From NCBI RefSeq assembly GCF_011046535.1, contig NZ_CP049257.1:1364001-1428000 (forward strand): a stretch of 64,000 nt of DNA, read 5' to 3'. Positions 16,433-24,800 of this stretch are shown in pieces. Numbering within the stretch: the first letter of the stretch is position 1; each line of letters begins with the position of its first letter. The stretch is from Nocardioides anomalus. GTDB taxonomy: Bacteria > Actinomycetota > Actinomycetes > Propionibacteriales > Nocardioidaceae. Under the pieces are notes generated by a model. The model did not search any database. It had not been told where the DNA came from and saw only the letters and a program-made list of their open reading frames with translations. Both the position numbers and the translations under genes were made by a program.

Positions 16433-17859
16433 GCGGGGACCCGCACGTCCGGCGCCGGCTCGAAGGCACCCGCGACCGCCGTCCCCGCGCCGCAGGTCCG
16501 CTCGACGTAGCGCAGCAGCGCGGCGGTGACCGGCGCCAGCCGCTCGCCCGGTCGGAGCGCGGCACAGGGCTCGACGCGCGCGTAGGAGCCGCTCGGGGTC
16601 GCCCCGATCGAGAACGCGTTGCCGGTGTCCACCTCCGATCTGCTGAAGTCCGTGCCGTCCCACGCCAGGGGGTGGCTCTGCGCCGCCGTGCCCACGCCGC
16701 CCTCGCCCACGCACACCACCTTGCCGGAGCGCTGGGCGTCCATCGCCGGCACCAGCGCCTCGACGTCGTCCACCGTCAGCCCCGTGTCGTGCCCGGCGAG
16801 GAGGGCCGCCTGGAGGAAGGCGAAGAAGCGCCGGTCCAGCTCTGCGACCGTGGACGCGCCCGCCGACATCCGGCTGTTGAGCTCGGTCGGGCGGAAGCCG
16901 TCGGCGGTCAGCACCCCGTCGATGCCGAAGGCGCCGCGGTAGCCGTGGACCCGCTGCAGGTGCGCGCCGACCCGGTGCACCGCCGCTCGCATCTCCGCGC
17001 GGTCCGCGTCCGGCGGGTCCCACGTCGTGCCGAGACCGCAGTAGCGGAAGGTCCGCGTGCCCGGGTCGCGCAGCACCGCGATCTCCACCGGCCGCAGGGC
17101 GGCGGTCCCGTCGGGCAGCACGAAGCCGTGGATCGAGCACGGCACGCCGTCGAGGAACGGCGCGATCCGCACCCGGTCGCAGCGCGGCCGGAACCACGCC
17201 AGCGCCTCGGCCCGGTCGGCGTCGTCGCGCACCCACCGGACGTAGTTGCCGCCGCCGTTGAAGCCGTCGCGCGCGTCGCCGGACCACACCGTGCCGAGCG
17301 GCCCGGCCAGGTCCTCGGCCGCCGCCCGCAGCGCGGCGTCGTCGGCCAGGTCGACCAGCTCGTGCGCCGGGCCCGTCACCCCCGCCGCCTCCCACAGCGC
17401 ATCGGCCCGCATCTTGTCCTCCAGCGCCACGAACGCCCCCGGCCGGCCGCCGGTCACCGGGCGGCCGTCGATCGGCTCGTCGCTGGTGACGAACGGCGTC
17501 GCCCACCACGCGCCGCGCCGATCGGGGTCGAACGCGTCGACGGCCGCCCTCAGCTCGGCCGGCAGGTGGTGGGCCAGGTGGTCGTGCAGGCGCAGCTCGT
17601 CGGTCATCGTCGCGGTCGCGGGCGGCGTCAGCCACCGCACCTCGCACGTGTCGTCGGCCGGGACCTCGCCCGCGCCGCCCGTCGTGGCCACCACCAGGAC
17701 CGGGCAGCCCAGCCCGCGCAGCCACCCGACGTACGGCGTGGCGCCGGCGAGCACGTACGGCCCGAGCACCACCGGCCGTCCGCCCCACAGCTCGGCGCCG
17801 AGCCGGTCGGCGACCGCGGCCCGGACGTCCGGGTCGGTCAGGTCGGTCAGGTCGGTCAC
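16429..17859 (-). CDS. ATP-grasp domain protein, substrate unknown
   Basis: A 476-residue cytosolic protein with an ATP-grasp-like fold, the fold of ligases that join a carboxylate to a nucleophile through an acyl-phosphate. Visible elements are the ATP-loop NGGGNYVRWV (about residue 186), IHGFVLPDG, and the metal/ATP block FGIDGVLTADGFRPTELNSR (Glu and Asn as metal ligands). A preATP-grasp-like N-terminal domain begins with a repeated DLT motif encoded by a short 9-bp tandem repeat near 17842-17860. The final ~110 residues are family-specific. Both ends overlap neighbours by GTGA, so it acts with the DUF4126 membrane protein and the desaturase-like enzyme; the product is not known. Confidence 0.7.
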   Translation of the reverse strand: MTDLTDLTDPDVRAAVADRLGAELWGGRPVVLGPYVLAGATPYVGWLRGLGCPVLVVATTGGAGEVPADDTCEVRWLTPPATATMTDELRLHDHLAHHLPAELRAAVDAFDPDRRGAWWATPFVTSDEPIDGRPVTGGRPGAFVALEDKMRADALWEAAGVTGPAHELVDLADDAALRAAAEDLAGPLGTVWSGDARDGFNGGGNYVRWVRDDADRAEALAWFRPRCDRVRIAPFLDGVPCSIHGFVLPDGTAALRPVEIAVLRDPGTRTFRYCGLGTTWDPPDADRAEMRAAVHRVGAHLQRVHGYRGAFGIDGVLTADGFRPTELNSRMSAGASTVAELDRRFFAFLQAALLAGHDTGLTVDDVEALVPAMDAQRSGKVVCVGEGGVGTAAQSHPLAWDGTDFSRSEVDTGNAFSIGATPSGSYARVEPCAALRPGERLAPVTAALLRYVERTCGAGTAVAGAFEPAPDVRVPA

Positions 17860-18464
17860 CGGGCGGTGCCCGCGGCGCGCCGCTCCCGCCGCGCCTGCCA
17901 ACGCCGCCAGCCGCGCCGGACCAGCCGGATGGCCAGGAACAGCAGCAGCAGGCCCGCCACGAGCAGCACGGCCGCGACGGCCGCGGCGATCCGCGGGTGC
18001 TGGACCGCGACCGCCACCACGCCGAGCACGGCGAGGTCCTCGGCGAGGCTGACGCCGATGTTGGTGACCGGCTCGGGCGAGGTGTTCACGGCCAGCCGCA
18101 GCCCGGTCTTGGTCAGGTGCGAGACCAGCGCCGTGCCGCCCCCGACGGCGGCCAGCGCGACCTGGTCGAGCCGCGCGTCCTCGGGCACCTGCCCGGCCAG
18201 CAGCGCGCCGATGACGGCACCCGCCGTGGGCCGGATCGCGGTGGAGACGACGTCCCACGTGGAGTCGACGTACGGGATCTTGTCGGCCACGAACTCCATC
18301 GCGTACAGGAACCCCGCGATGGCCAGCACGTCCCACCGCGCCAGCACGTCGGGGATGTCCGAGCGGTCGCTGATCCGGTCCGCGACACCGAGGACCAGCA
18401 CCACCAGGTAGGCGTTGACGCCGCTGGCCCAGCCGCTCGAGAACGCCAGGGGCAACGACTCCAC
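17856..18464 (-). CDS. DUF4126 membrane protein
   Basis: A 202-residue integral membrane protein with about five hydrophobic segments and a basic C-terminus (residues about 180-202). It matches the DUF4126 family: an early SSGWASGVNAYLVVLVLG helix and KIPYVDSTWDVVSTAIRPTA loop are typical. Function is not established. First gene of a three-gene operon, overlapping the ATP-grasp gene by GTGA. GTG start is six bases after TAGGCT on the minus strand, leaderless in form. Confidence 0.8.
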   Translation of the reverse strand: MESLPLAFSSGWASGVNAYLVVLVLGVADRISDRSDIPDVLARWDVLAIAGFLYAMEFVADKIPYVDSTWDVVSTAIRPTAGAVIGALLAGQVPEDARLDQVALAAVGGGTALVSHLTKTGLRLAVNTSPEPVTNIGVSLAEDLAVLGVVAVAVQHPRIAAAVAAVLLVAGLLLLFLAIRLVRRGWRRWQARRERRAAGTAR

Positions 18465-18470
18465 GCCGAG

Positions 18471-18476
18471 AGCCTA
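18471..18476 (-). promoter_or_regulatory. -10 element for the DUF4126/ATP-grasp/oxidoreductase operon
   Basis: Minus-strand TAGGCT six bases before the GTG at 18464. It overlaps the stop codon region of the gene at 18474-19217. Confidence 0.55.
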
Positions 18477-19217
18477 GGGTGCGCCGACCCCCGGCTCGAC
18501 GGCCGCGGCGAGCAGGTCCTCCACCGGCACCCGGAAGCCTGCCTTCTCGGGGCTCGTCGCGGCGAGCTGCTCGGTGACGGTGACCGTGCCGGTCGGGGTG
18601 GTCGCGATGACCTGGCGGCGGAACACCCGCTCGTCGGGGTTCACCTCGTCCAGCTCGGACACCGGCACGCGCGCGAAGGTGAGATCCCAGCTGCGCCCGA
18701 CCCGTTGGGTCTGCACGGCGCCGGTGTTGACCACGGCGAGCTCCTGGACGACGGCCGGCCGGCCGTCGGCGCCCGTCGTGGGCGTGCAGGAGACGTAGCC
18801 GAGCGCCATCCGGTCCCGGCAGTACGCCGCCGGATCGGTCAGCGTGTCGCCGCGCCGCAGCTCGACGGTGAAGAAGTGCCAGCCGCCCTCGGACGGTCCC
18901 AGACCCAAGAGGGTCGCGTCGCCCTGGCGGCGCGTGCTGGCCACGGGCAGCGGACCTGCCGCGGGCTCGAGCTCCGCCCGTACGTGGGCCGCCCAGCCGC
19001 CCTGTGTCGAGCTCGGCTGCGCCACCGGCTCGTCCCCGAGGGCGAGCGGGACGGCGGCGGCCGCGACCGCCACGACCGCGGCCGCGGCAGCGCCCGCGAC
19101 GAGGCGTCGGGCGCGCAGCCGTCGACGACCGAGGGCGACGGGCACCCGGGCGTCCAGGCCGTGCGGGGGCTCGGTGGCCGCGACGTCCTCGCGGAGCAGG
19201 GTGGCGAGCTGGTTCAT
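18474..19217 (-). CDS. Single-pass membrane protein, probable partner of the SigE-family sigma factor
   Basis: A 247-residue protein: a ~40-residue cytoplasmic N-terminus (MNQLATLLREDVAATEPPHG), one membrane helix at about 41-62, and an extracytoplasmic domain of ~185 residues with two Cys near residues 133-145 (AAYCRDRM and YVSCTP). This is the layout of proteins encoded behind SigE-family sigma genes in Streptomyces and Nocardioides. It may hold the sigma factor at the membrane, but no zinc-binding anti-sigma motif is visible, so the role is inferred from position only. ATG overlaps the sigma gene stop (ATGA). Confidence 0.65.
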   Translation of the reverse strand: MNQLATLLREDVAATEPPHGLDARVPVALGRRRLRARRLVAGAAAAAVVAVAAAAVPLALGDEPVAQPSSTQGGWAAHVRAELEPAAGPLPVASTRRQGDATLLGLGPSEGGWHFFTVELRRGDTLTDPAAYCRDRMALGYVSCTPTTGADGRPAVVQELAVVNTGAVQTQRVGRSWDLTFARVPVSELDEVNPDERVFRRQVIATTPTGTVTVTEQLAATSPEKAGFRVPVEDLLAAAVEPGVGAP

Positions 19218-19705
19218 CGGGTCTCCTGGAGGTCGAGCTCGGGCAGCCGCTCGCGCAGCGTGGCGAGGGCGCGGGCGGTCTGGCTCTTGACGGTGCCGTC
19301 GCTGATCCCGAGCAGGCGGCCGACCTCGGCGACGGGCAGGTCGTCGAGGAAGCGCAGGGCGACGACGGCGCGCTGGCGGTCGGGCAGCGCGGCGAGGGCG
19401 GCGCCGAGGTCGGGTCCGTCCGGGACGGGCGCGGCGCGGTCCGGCAGGTCCTCGGTCGGCGTCTCGGGGCGGTGCCGGCGCAGGTGCGAGAGGCACTCGT
19501 TGACCACGACCCGGCGCGCGTAGGCCAGCCGGGTCTCCTCCCGCACGCGCGGCCACGCGACGTACAGCTTGGCGAAGGCCTGCTGGGTCAGGTCCTCCGC
19601 GACGTGCCAGTCGCGCACCACGACGTAGGCCGTGCGGCGCAGCGCGGTCGCCGTGCCGGCGTAGAACTCCGTGAACTCCCGCTCACGGCGGTCGCGTCGC
19701 ACCAC
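19214..19705 (-). CDS. SigE-family ECF RNA polymerase sigma factor
   Basis: A 163-residue group 4 sigma factor, actinobacterial SigE family (a name distinct from M. tuberculosis SigE). Region 2 is around residues 10-70 (EFTEFYAGTATALRRTAYVV, then DLTQQAFAKLYVAW) and region 4 around 100-158 (LPDRQRAVVALRFLDDL and the helix-turn-helix EVGRLLGISDGTVKSQTARA). It directs polymerase to a dedicated promoter set, not identifiable here. GTG start; translationally coupled to the downstream membrane protein. Confidence 0.9.
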   Translation of the reverse strand: MVRRDRREREFTEFYAGTATALRRTAYVVVRDWHVAEDLTQQAFAKLYVAWPRVREETRLAYARRVVVNECLSHLRRHRPETPTEDLPDRAAPVPDGPDLGAALAALPDRQRAVVALRFLDDLPVAEVGRLLGISDGTVKSQTARALATLRERLPELDLQETR

Positions 19706-19747
19706 ACTGCTTGTACGTCGTGGGCCGCGCGTCAGGTTGTCACGGGG

Positions 19748-20242
19748 TCAGTCGACCTCGATGGTCTCGGCGCCGGTCATCCGCGCGAGCTCGTCGTAGG
19801 TCGTGCTGAACACCGCCGCCGGGTGCCCGGCGGCGGCCCACACCACGTCGTACTGCTGGAGCTGGACGTCGAGCCACGTCGGTACCGGGGCGGGGTGGGC
19901 GAGGGGCGAGACGCCCCCGATGACCTGCCCGGTGTGCTCGCGCACGAACTCCGGCTTGGCCCTCGTGAGGGCCGGTACGCCGACCCGCCGCGCGGTCGCC
20001 TCGGTGTCCACGCGGTGCGCGCCCGAGGTCAGGATCAGCACCGGGGAGCCGTCGGCGTCGAAGAGCAGGCTGTTGGCGATCGCGCCGACCTCGCAGCCCA
20101 GCGCCTCGGCGGCCAGTGCGGCCGTGTGGACGGAGTCGGGCAGAATGACGACCTCGCCCGTCCCGCCGAGCCGCGCGTGCGCCTCGCGGAACCGGGTGAT
20201 GGACGGGTGCTCGGTGGAGACTGGCTCGGTGGGCTCGGTCAC
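19748..20242 (-). CDS. YbaK/EbsC-family aminoacyl-tRNA deacylase-like protein
   Basis: A 164-residue cytosolic protein of the YbaK/ProX editing superfamily, which hydrolyses mischarged tRNA such as Cys- or Ala-tRNA(Pro). Core motifs are GCEVGAIANSLLF and the closing GGVSPLAHPAPVPTWLD. It differs enough from the ybaK at 61457-61924 that the two probably edit different species. The GTG at 20242 is preferred over a later in-frame GTG because TAGGCT lies seven bases upstream. Confidence 0.82.
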   Translation of the reverse strand: MTEPTEPVSTEHPSITRFREAHARLGGTGEVVILPDSVHTAALAAEALGCEVGAIANSLLFDADGSPVLILTSGAHRVDTEATARRVGVPALTRAKPEFVREHTGQVIGGVSPLAHPAPVPTWLDVQLQQYDVVWAAAGHPAAVFSTTYDELARMTGAETIEVD

Positions 20243-20249
20243 GGGCCAC

Positions 20250-20255
20250 AGCCTA
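20250..20255 (-). promoter_or_regulatory. -10 element for the YbaK-like gene
   Basis: Minus-strand TAGGCT seven bases before the GTG at 20242, leaderless arrangement. Confidence 0.5.
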
Positions 20256-20267
20256 GGAAGGGGAGCG

Positions 20268-20771
20268 GTGAGCGCGCAGCAGCCAGCCTCGGTGACGTGG
20301 GCGGTGCGGCTCCTCTACGCGATCGTCGCGCTCGGGCTCCTCGTCACGGTGCTCATCGTGGTGCTCCACGACCAGCTGATCCGGTCCTGGGCCGAGGGCC
20401 GCCGCGACCTGCGCCGGGTCCTCGACACCCAGGGCCTGGACGCGGTCAAGAACGGCGACGTGCACGTCCCGGCGTTCGTGCCGGTGGCGATCGTGCTGTT
20501 CGTGGTGGTGGCCATGCTCATCTGGGTGCTGACCGAGTTCCTGCGCAAGGGCTACCCCTGGGCGCGGGTGGCGCTCACCGTCACGCTGTTCTTCCTCGCC
20601 GTCGGCACCATCGCCGGGCTCCGGACCGGGGCCCCGCTGACCTTCATGGTGCTGTCGATCGCCTCCTTCCCGATCGAGGCGGTGGCGGTCTTCTTCCTGT
20701 GGCACCAGGACACCGCCGCCTACCTGCGCGGCTCCTGGAACGCCCCCGGCGAGGACCGCGCCCGGGCCTGA
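20268..20771 (+). CDS. Four-helix membrane protein, function unknown
   Basis: A 167-residue protein with four hydrophobic helices at about 9-32, 66-88, 97-117 and 120-142 and a charged loop between the first two. I do not recognise a family beyond generic small actinobacterial membrane proteins. GTG with AAGGGGAG upstream, so its transcript has a leader, unlike its divergent neighbour. It ends 42 bp before the promoter of the DNA-damage operon. Confidence 0.7.
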   Translation: MSAQQPASVTWAVRLLYAIVALGLLVTVLIVVLHDQLIRSWAEGRRDLRRVLDTQGLDAVKNGDVHVPAFVPVAIVLFVVVAMLIWVLTEFLRKGYPWARVALTVTLFFLAVGTIAGLRTGAPLTFMVLSIASFPIEAVAVFFLWHQDTAAYLRGSWNAPGEDRARA

Positions 20772-20813
20772 GCCGGCCCCCTCCGACCCCGGACCCACCC
20801 TGTGGATCCGGGG

Positions 20814-20872
20814 TTGACGTGCTGTCCGTGCGGTGGGGTACCGTTCGAGTTGTTCGAACACGTGTTCGAACA
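20814..20872 (+). promoter_or_regulatory. Dual LexA/PafBC promoter of the DnaE2 operon
   Basis: A perfect 22-bp palindrome at 20851-20872 contains TCGAACACGTGTTCGA (20854-20869), the actinobacterial LexA box TCGAAC-N4-GTTCGA with full symmetry. Just upstream, TGTCCGTG (20823-20830), eight bases, then TACCGT (20839-20844) match the PafBC-type RecA-NDp promoter TTGTCRGTG-N8-TANNNT with a C in the R position and a C at the first T. TTGACG at 20814 could also serve as a -35. LexA would sit on the transcription start. Confidence 0.8.
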
Positions 20873-20893
20873 GACCGTCGAGAGGGGACCCGC

Positions 20894-21295
20894 ATGAGGC
20901 GCTACGCCGACCCGGTCGAGGTGCGGCAGGGCCCGCTCGACGACGACGCCCGCGGCCTGGGCGCGCAGGGCGCGAGCGAGGGGCCGCAGCAGTTCCTCTG
21001 GCACGGCCGGCTGTGGAAGGTGCGCGCCGTCCTGGCCCACTGGGTCGAGACCGGGCCGTGGTGGCACTCCGCCGGCGCGCAGGCCGCCCGGGGCGCGGAC
21101 GGCGGCGCGACCGACGAGCGCACGGCGCGCGTCCCGGTCCCGCTGGGCGACCTGCTGGCCGAGCGCGAGCTGTGGCGCGTCGAGGCCGGCCGCGGCCGGA
21201 CCACGCCCGAGGGCGAGCCCGACGGCGGCGGGGTCTTCGACCTGTCCTTCGACTGGACCGACGGGCGCTGGACCCTCGTCGGCTGCACCGACTAG
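20894..21295 (+). CDS. DUF6504-family protein, first gene of the damage-inducible operon
   Basis: A 133-residue cytosolic protein beginning MRRYADPVEVR. The central FLWHGRLWKVRAVLAHWVE and the C-terminal FDLSFDWTDGRWTLVGC form a small beta-rich domain typical of DUF6504. No catalytic motif is evident. It is the first gene after the LexA/PafBC promoter, with GAGAGGGG upstream of the ATG, and lies 32 bp before the HEPN gene. Its placement ahead of dnaE2 suggests an accessory role in translesion synthesis; that is inference. Confidence 0.75.
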   Translation: MRRYADPVEVRQGPLDDDARGLGAQGASEGPQQFLWHGRLWKVRAVLAHWVETGPWWHSAGAQAARGADGGATDERTARVPVPLGDLLAERELWRVEAGRGRTTPEGEPDGGGVFDLSFDWTDGRWTLVGCTD

Positions 21296-21327
21296 AGACC
21301 CGCCCCGAGCCGAGAGGACGCACGACC

Positions 21328-21813
21328 ATGGAGAACCCCCACGTCCTGCCCGCCACCACCCACTCCTACCTGGCCCGCAGCGCCGAGTCGCTGAGCGAGG
21401 CGGTGGGTGCGACCGAGGCGACGACCCGCTACGCCTGCGCGCACGTCTCCGCACTCCGGGCCGCCGCCGCGCTGCTGGCCGCGAAGGCCCGACCGGTGGC
21501 GCCGACCCGGCGCAAGCCGCAGAAGAACGCCTGGGTCCTGCTCGCCGAGGTGGCGCCCGAGCTGTCCGAGTGGGCGGGGTTCTTCGCCGCCGGCGCCGGC
21601 AAGCGGGCCGCTGCCGAGGCCGGCTCCCGCCGGGCGGTGACCGACCGCGAGGCCGACGACCTGGTCCGCGACGCCGACCGGTTCCTGGCCGTGGTCGAGC
21701 AGTCGCTCGGGCTGGCGGCGCACGCGCCCACGCTTCCCTACCTCGTGCCGCCGATCGCCGCGCCCGGGACGGGCGGCACCGTCACCGCGCTGCGCGACCG
21801 CCGCGTCGGCTGA
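21328..21813 (+). CDS. SAV_6107-family HEPN protein
   Basis: A 161-residue, mostly helical cytosolic protein. Residues about 12-120 fit the SAV_6107 HEPN family. The motif R34-YACA-H39 is the R-X4-H signature that forms the active site in HEPN ribonucleases, so nuclease activity is possible, although many HEPN proteins only bind nucleic acid or nucleotides. A basic segment around residues 56-66 (PTRRKPQKNAW) could contact nucleic acid. It sits between DUF6504 and dnaE2 in one operon under LexA/PafBC-type control. AGAGGA precedes the ATG. Confidence 0.75.
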   Translation: MENPHVLPATTHSYLARSAESLSEAVGATEATTRYACAHVSALRAAAALLAAKARPVAPTRRKPQKNAWVLLAEVAPELSEWAGFFAAGAGKRAAAEAGSRRAVTDREADDLVRDADRFLAVVEQSLGLAAHAPTLPYLVPPIAAPGTGGTVTALRDRRVG

Positions 21814-21869
21814 CGGCGCGCTGAGCGGAGACGACCTGGACCCACCACCACGAGGAGGACGCACCCCGC

Positions 21870-24800
21870 ATGTCCGACCCGTTCGTGCACCTGCACGTCG
21901 CCTCGGGCTACTCCCTGCGCTACGGCGCCTCCCACCCGCACACGCTGGTCGAGCGGGCCGTCGAGCACGAGATGGACACCCTCGCCCTCACCGACCGCGA
22001 CGGGACCTACGGCGCGGTGAAGTTCGCCCGGGCCTGCTACGCCGCGGGCATCCGGCCGGTGCTCGGGGTCGAGCTGGCCCACCACCCGACCCAGCCGTGG
22101 GGTCCGCCGCGACCGCGCCCGCGGACGCCGGTCCGCGGCGGGGCGCTGCGCGACCCGGCGCCGAGCGCGCCGGGTGGCCTGCCCCGGGTGACCTTCCTGG
22201 CCAGCGCCGACGGCCGGGGTGGCGGTCGCGCGGGCTGGGCCGCTCTGTGCCGGCTGGTCTCGGCCACCCACCTGGCCGGCGAGCGCGGGGACCCGGTGCT
22301 CGACCTCGGCGCCCTGGCCGACGGCCGGCTCGGCGGCGATCTCGGCGCGGAGGTGCGCGAGCACGTCGCCGCCGGTCACCTCGTGGTGCTGCTCGGACCG
22401 CACTCCGAGCTGGCCCGCGCGGCGACCCGCCGGCGCGACGACCTGGCCCGGGCCGCGCTCGAGCCCTGGCGGGCCCTGGTGCCGCGCACCCACCTCCAGG
22501 TCGAGCTGGTCTCGCACCGCCTGCCCGGCAGCCCGCGCGACGGCTGGGGGCCCGGCACCACCGCCCACGCCGCCCGGATGGCGCGCGTGGCCCGCGACGC
22601 CGGGCTCGGCACGGTGCTGAGCAACGCGGTCCGCTACGCCGACCGGCGCGACGCCCCGACGGTCGACGTCCTCGACGCCGCCCGCCGGCTGGTCGCCCTC
22701 GACCGGCGCCACGTCGACCGCGGCAACGCCGAGGGGTTCCTCAAGTCCGGCAAGCAGATGGCCGAGATCGCCGAGGAGGTCGCGCGCCAGTCCGGGCTCG
22801 CCGCCGACCCGGGGCGCGAGGCGCAGCGGCTGCTCGCCCACACCCGGGCGGTGGCCGACCGCTGCGCCCTCGACCCGCGCGCCGACCTCGGGCTGGGGGA
22901 GGTGCACTTCCCCGAGTTCGCGCTGTCGGGTGCCGGCACCGACGCCGACGCCATGCTCCGCGCCCGCTGCGAGGGCGCGATCGGCGACCGCTACGGCTCG
23001 GGCCCCAAGGCCGTGGTCTGGAAGCGGCTCGACGACGAGCTGCAGCTGATCCGCGGGCTCGGCTACGCGTCGTACTTCCTGACCGTCGGCGACGTCACCG
23101 ACCTCATCCGCGACCTGGGGGTGCGGTGCGCCGCGCGCGGCTCCGGCGCCGGCAGCCTGGTCAACTACCTGCTCGGGGTCTCCGGCGTCGACCCGGTCCG
23201 GCACGGCCTGCTCATGGAGCGGTTCCTCTCGCCGCTGCGCGAGGCGCTGCCCGACATCGACGTCGACGTGGAGTCCGCGCGCCGGCTGGAGGTCTACGAG
23301 CGGATCCTCGACCGCTACGGCGGCGAGCGGTGCGTGTGCGTCTCCATGATGGACACCTACCGCGTCCGGCACGCCGTGCGCGACGTGGGCGCGGCGCTCG
23401 GCATGCCGCCGGCCGAGGTGGACGTCATCGCCAAGGCCTTCCCGCACATCCGGGCCCGCGACGCCCGGATCGCGCTGCGCGAGCTGCCCGAGCTGCGGGC
23501 GAGCGGGCTCGACGACGCCCGGCTCGACCTGGTCTTCCAGCTCGTCGAGCGGCTCGACGGGCTGCCCCGCCACGTCGCGGTCCACCCGTGCGGGGTGCTG
23601 CTGTCCGACGCCACCCTGCTGGACCGGACGCCGGTCGAGGCCAGCTTCGCGGGCTTCCCGATGAGCCAGTTCGACAAGGACGACGTCGAGGACCTCGGGC
23701 TGCTCAAGCTCGACGTGCTCGGCATCCGCATGCAGTCCGCGATGGCCCACGCGGTGGTGGAGATCCGCCGCACCGACGGCCTCGAGGTCGACCTCGACGA
23801 CCAGGAGCAGGTCCCGCTCGACGACCCGGCCACCTACGAGCTCATCTCCTCGGCCAAGACCCTGGGCGTCTTCCAGATCGAGTCTCCGGGCCAGCGCGAG
23901 CTCGTGGGCAAGTCCGGTCTCGACTGCTTCGAGGACGTCATCACCGACATCTCGCTGTTCCGCCCCGGCCCGGTCAAGAGCGACATGGTCACGCCCTACC
24001 TCGAGGGCAAGCAGCAGTGGCGCGCCCCGACGCACCTCCACGAGGACCTGCGCCCGATCCTGCGCGGCACCTACGGCGTGGTCGTCTTCCACGAGCAGGT
24101 CATCGAGATCATCGCCCAGCTCACCGGCACCACCTTGGCGGAGGCCGACGAGCGGCGGCGGGCCCTGGGCGACGTCGAGGGGATGGCCGAGACCAAGGTC
24201 TGGTTCTTCCCGCGCGCGCTGGCCCGGGGCTACCCGCTGAGCGTGGTCACCCGGATCTGGGAGGTGCTCAAGGCCTTCGCCTCGTTCGGGTTCTGCAAGG
24301 CCCACGCCGCGGCCTTCGCGCTGCCGACGTTCCAGTCCGCCTGGCTCAAGACCCACTGGCCGGCGCACTTCCTGGCCGGCGTGCTCACCCACGACCCGGG
24401 GATGTACCCCAAGCGGCTGATCCTCGACGACGCCCGCCAGCTCGGCATCGTCATCCTCGGCCTCGACGTCAACAGCAGCGAGAAGGAGTACGTCGTCGAG
24501 CGCGTCGCGCCCGACGTCCGCGCGGGCGCCGGGGCGCAGCGCCGCGACGGCATCCGGCTCGCCCTGGCCGAGGTCAAGGGCATCAGCGAGGGCGAGGTGG
24601 AGCGGATCGTGGCCGCCCGGCCCTACCACTCGCTCACCGACTTCTGGCAGCGCGCCCGCGTCTCGCGCCCGGTGGTGGAGCGGCTGGTGCTGGCCGGCGG
24701 CTTCGACGCGGTCTACGGCATCGACCTCGGTGCCGAGGGGGTCTCGCGGCGCAACCGGGTGACCCGCCGCGACCTGCTGCTCCAGGTGGCCGGGCTCGAC

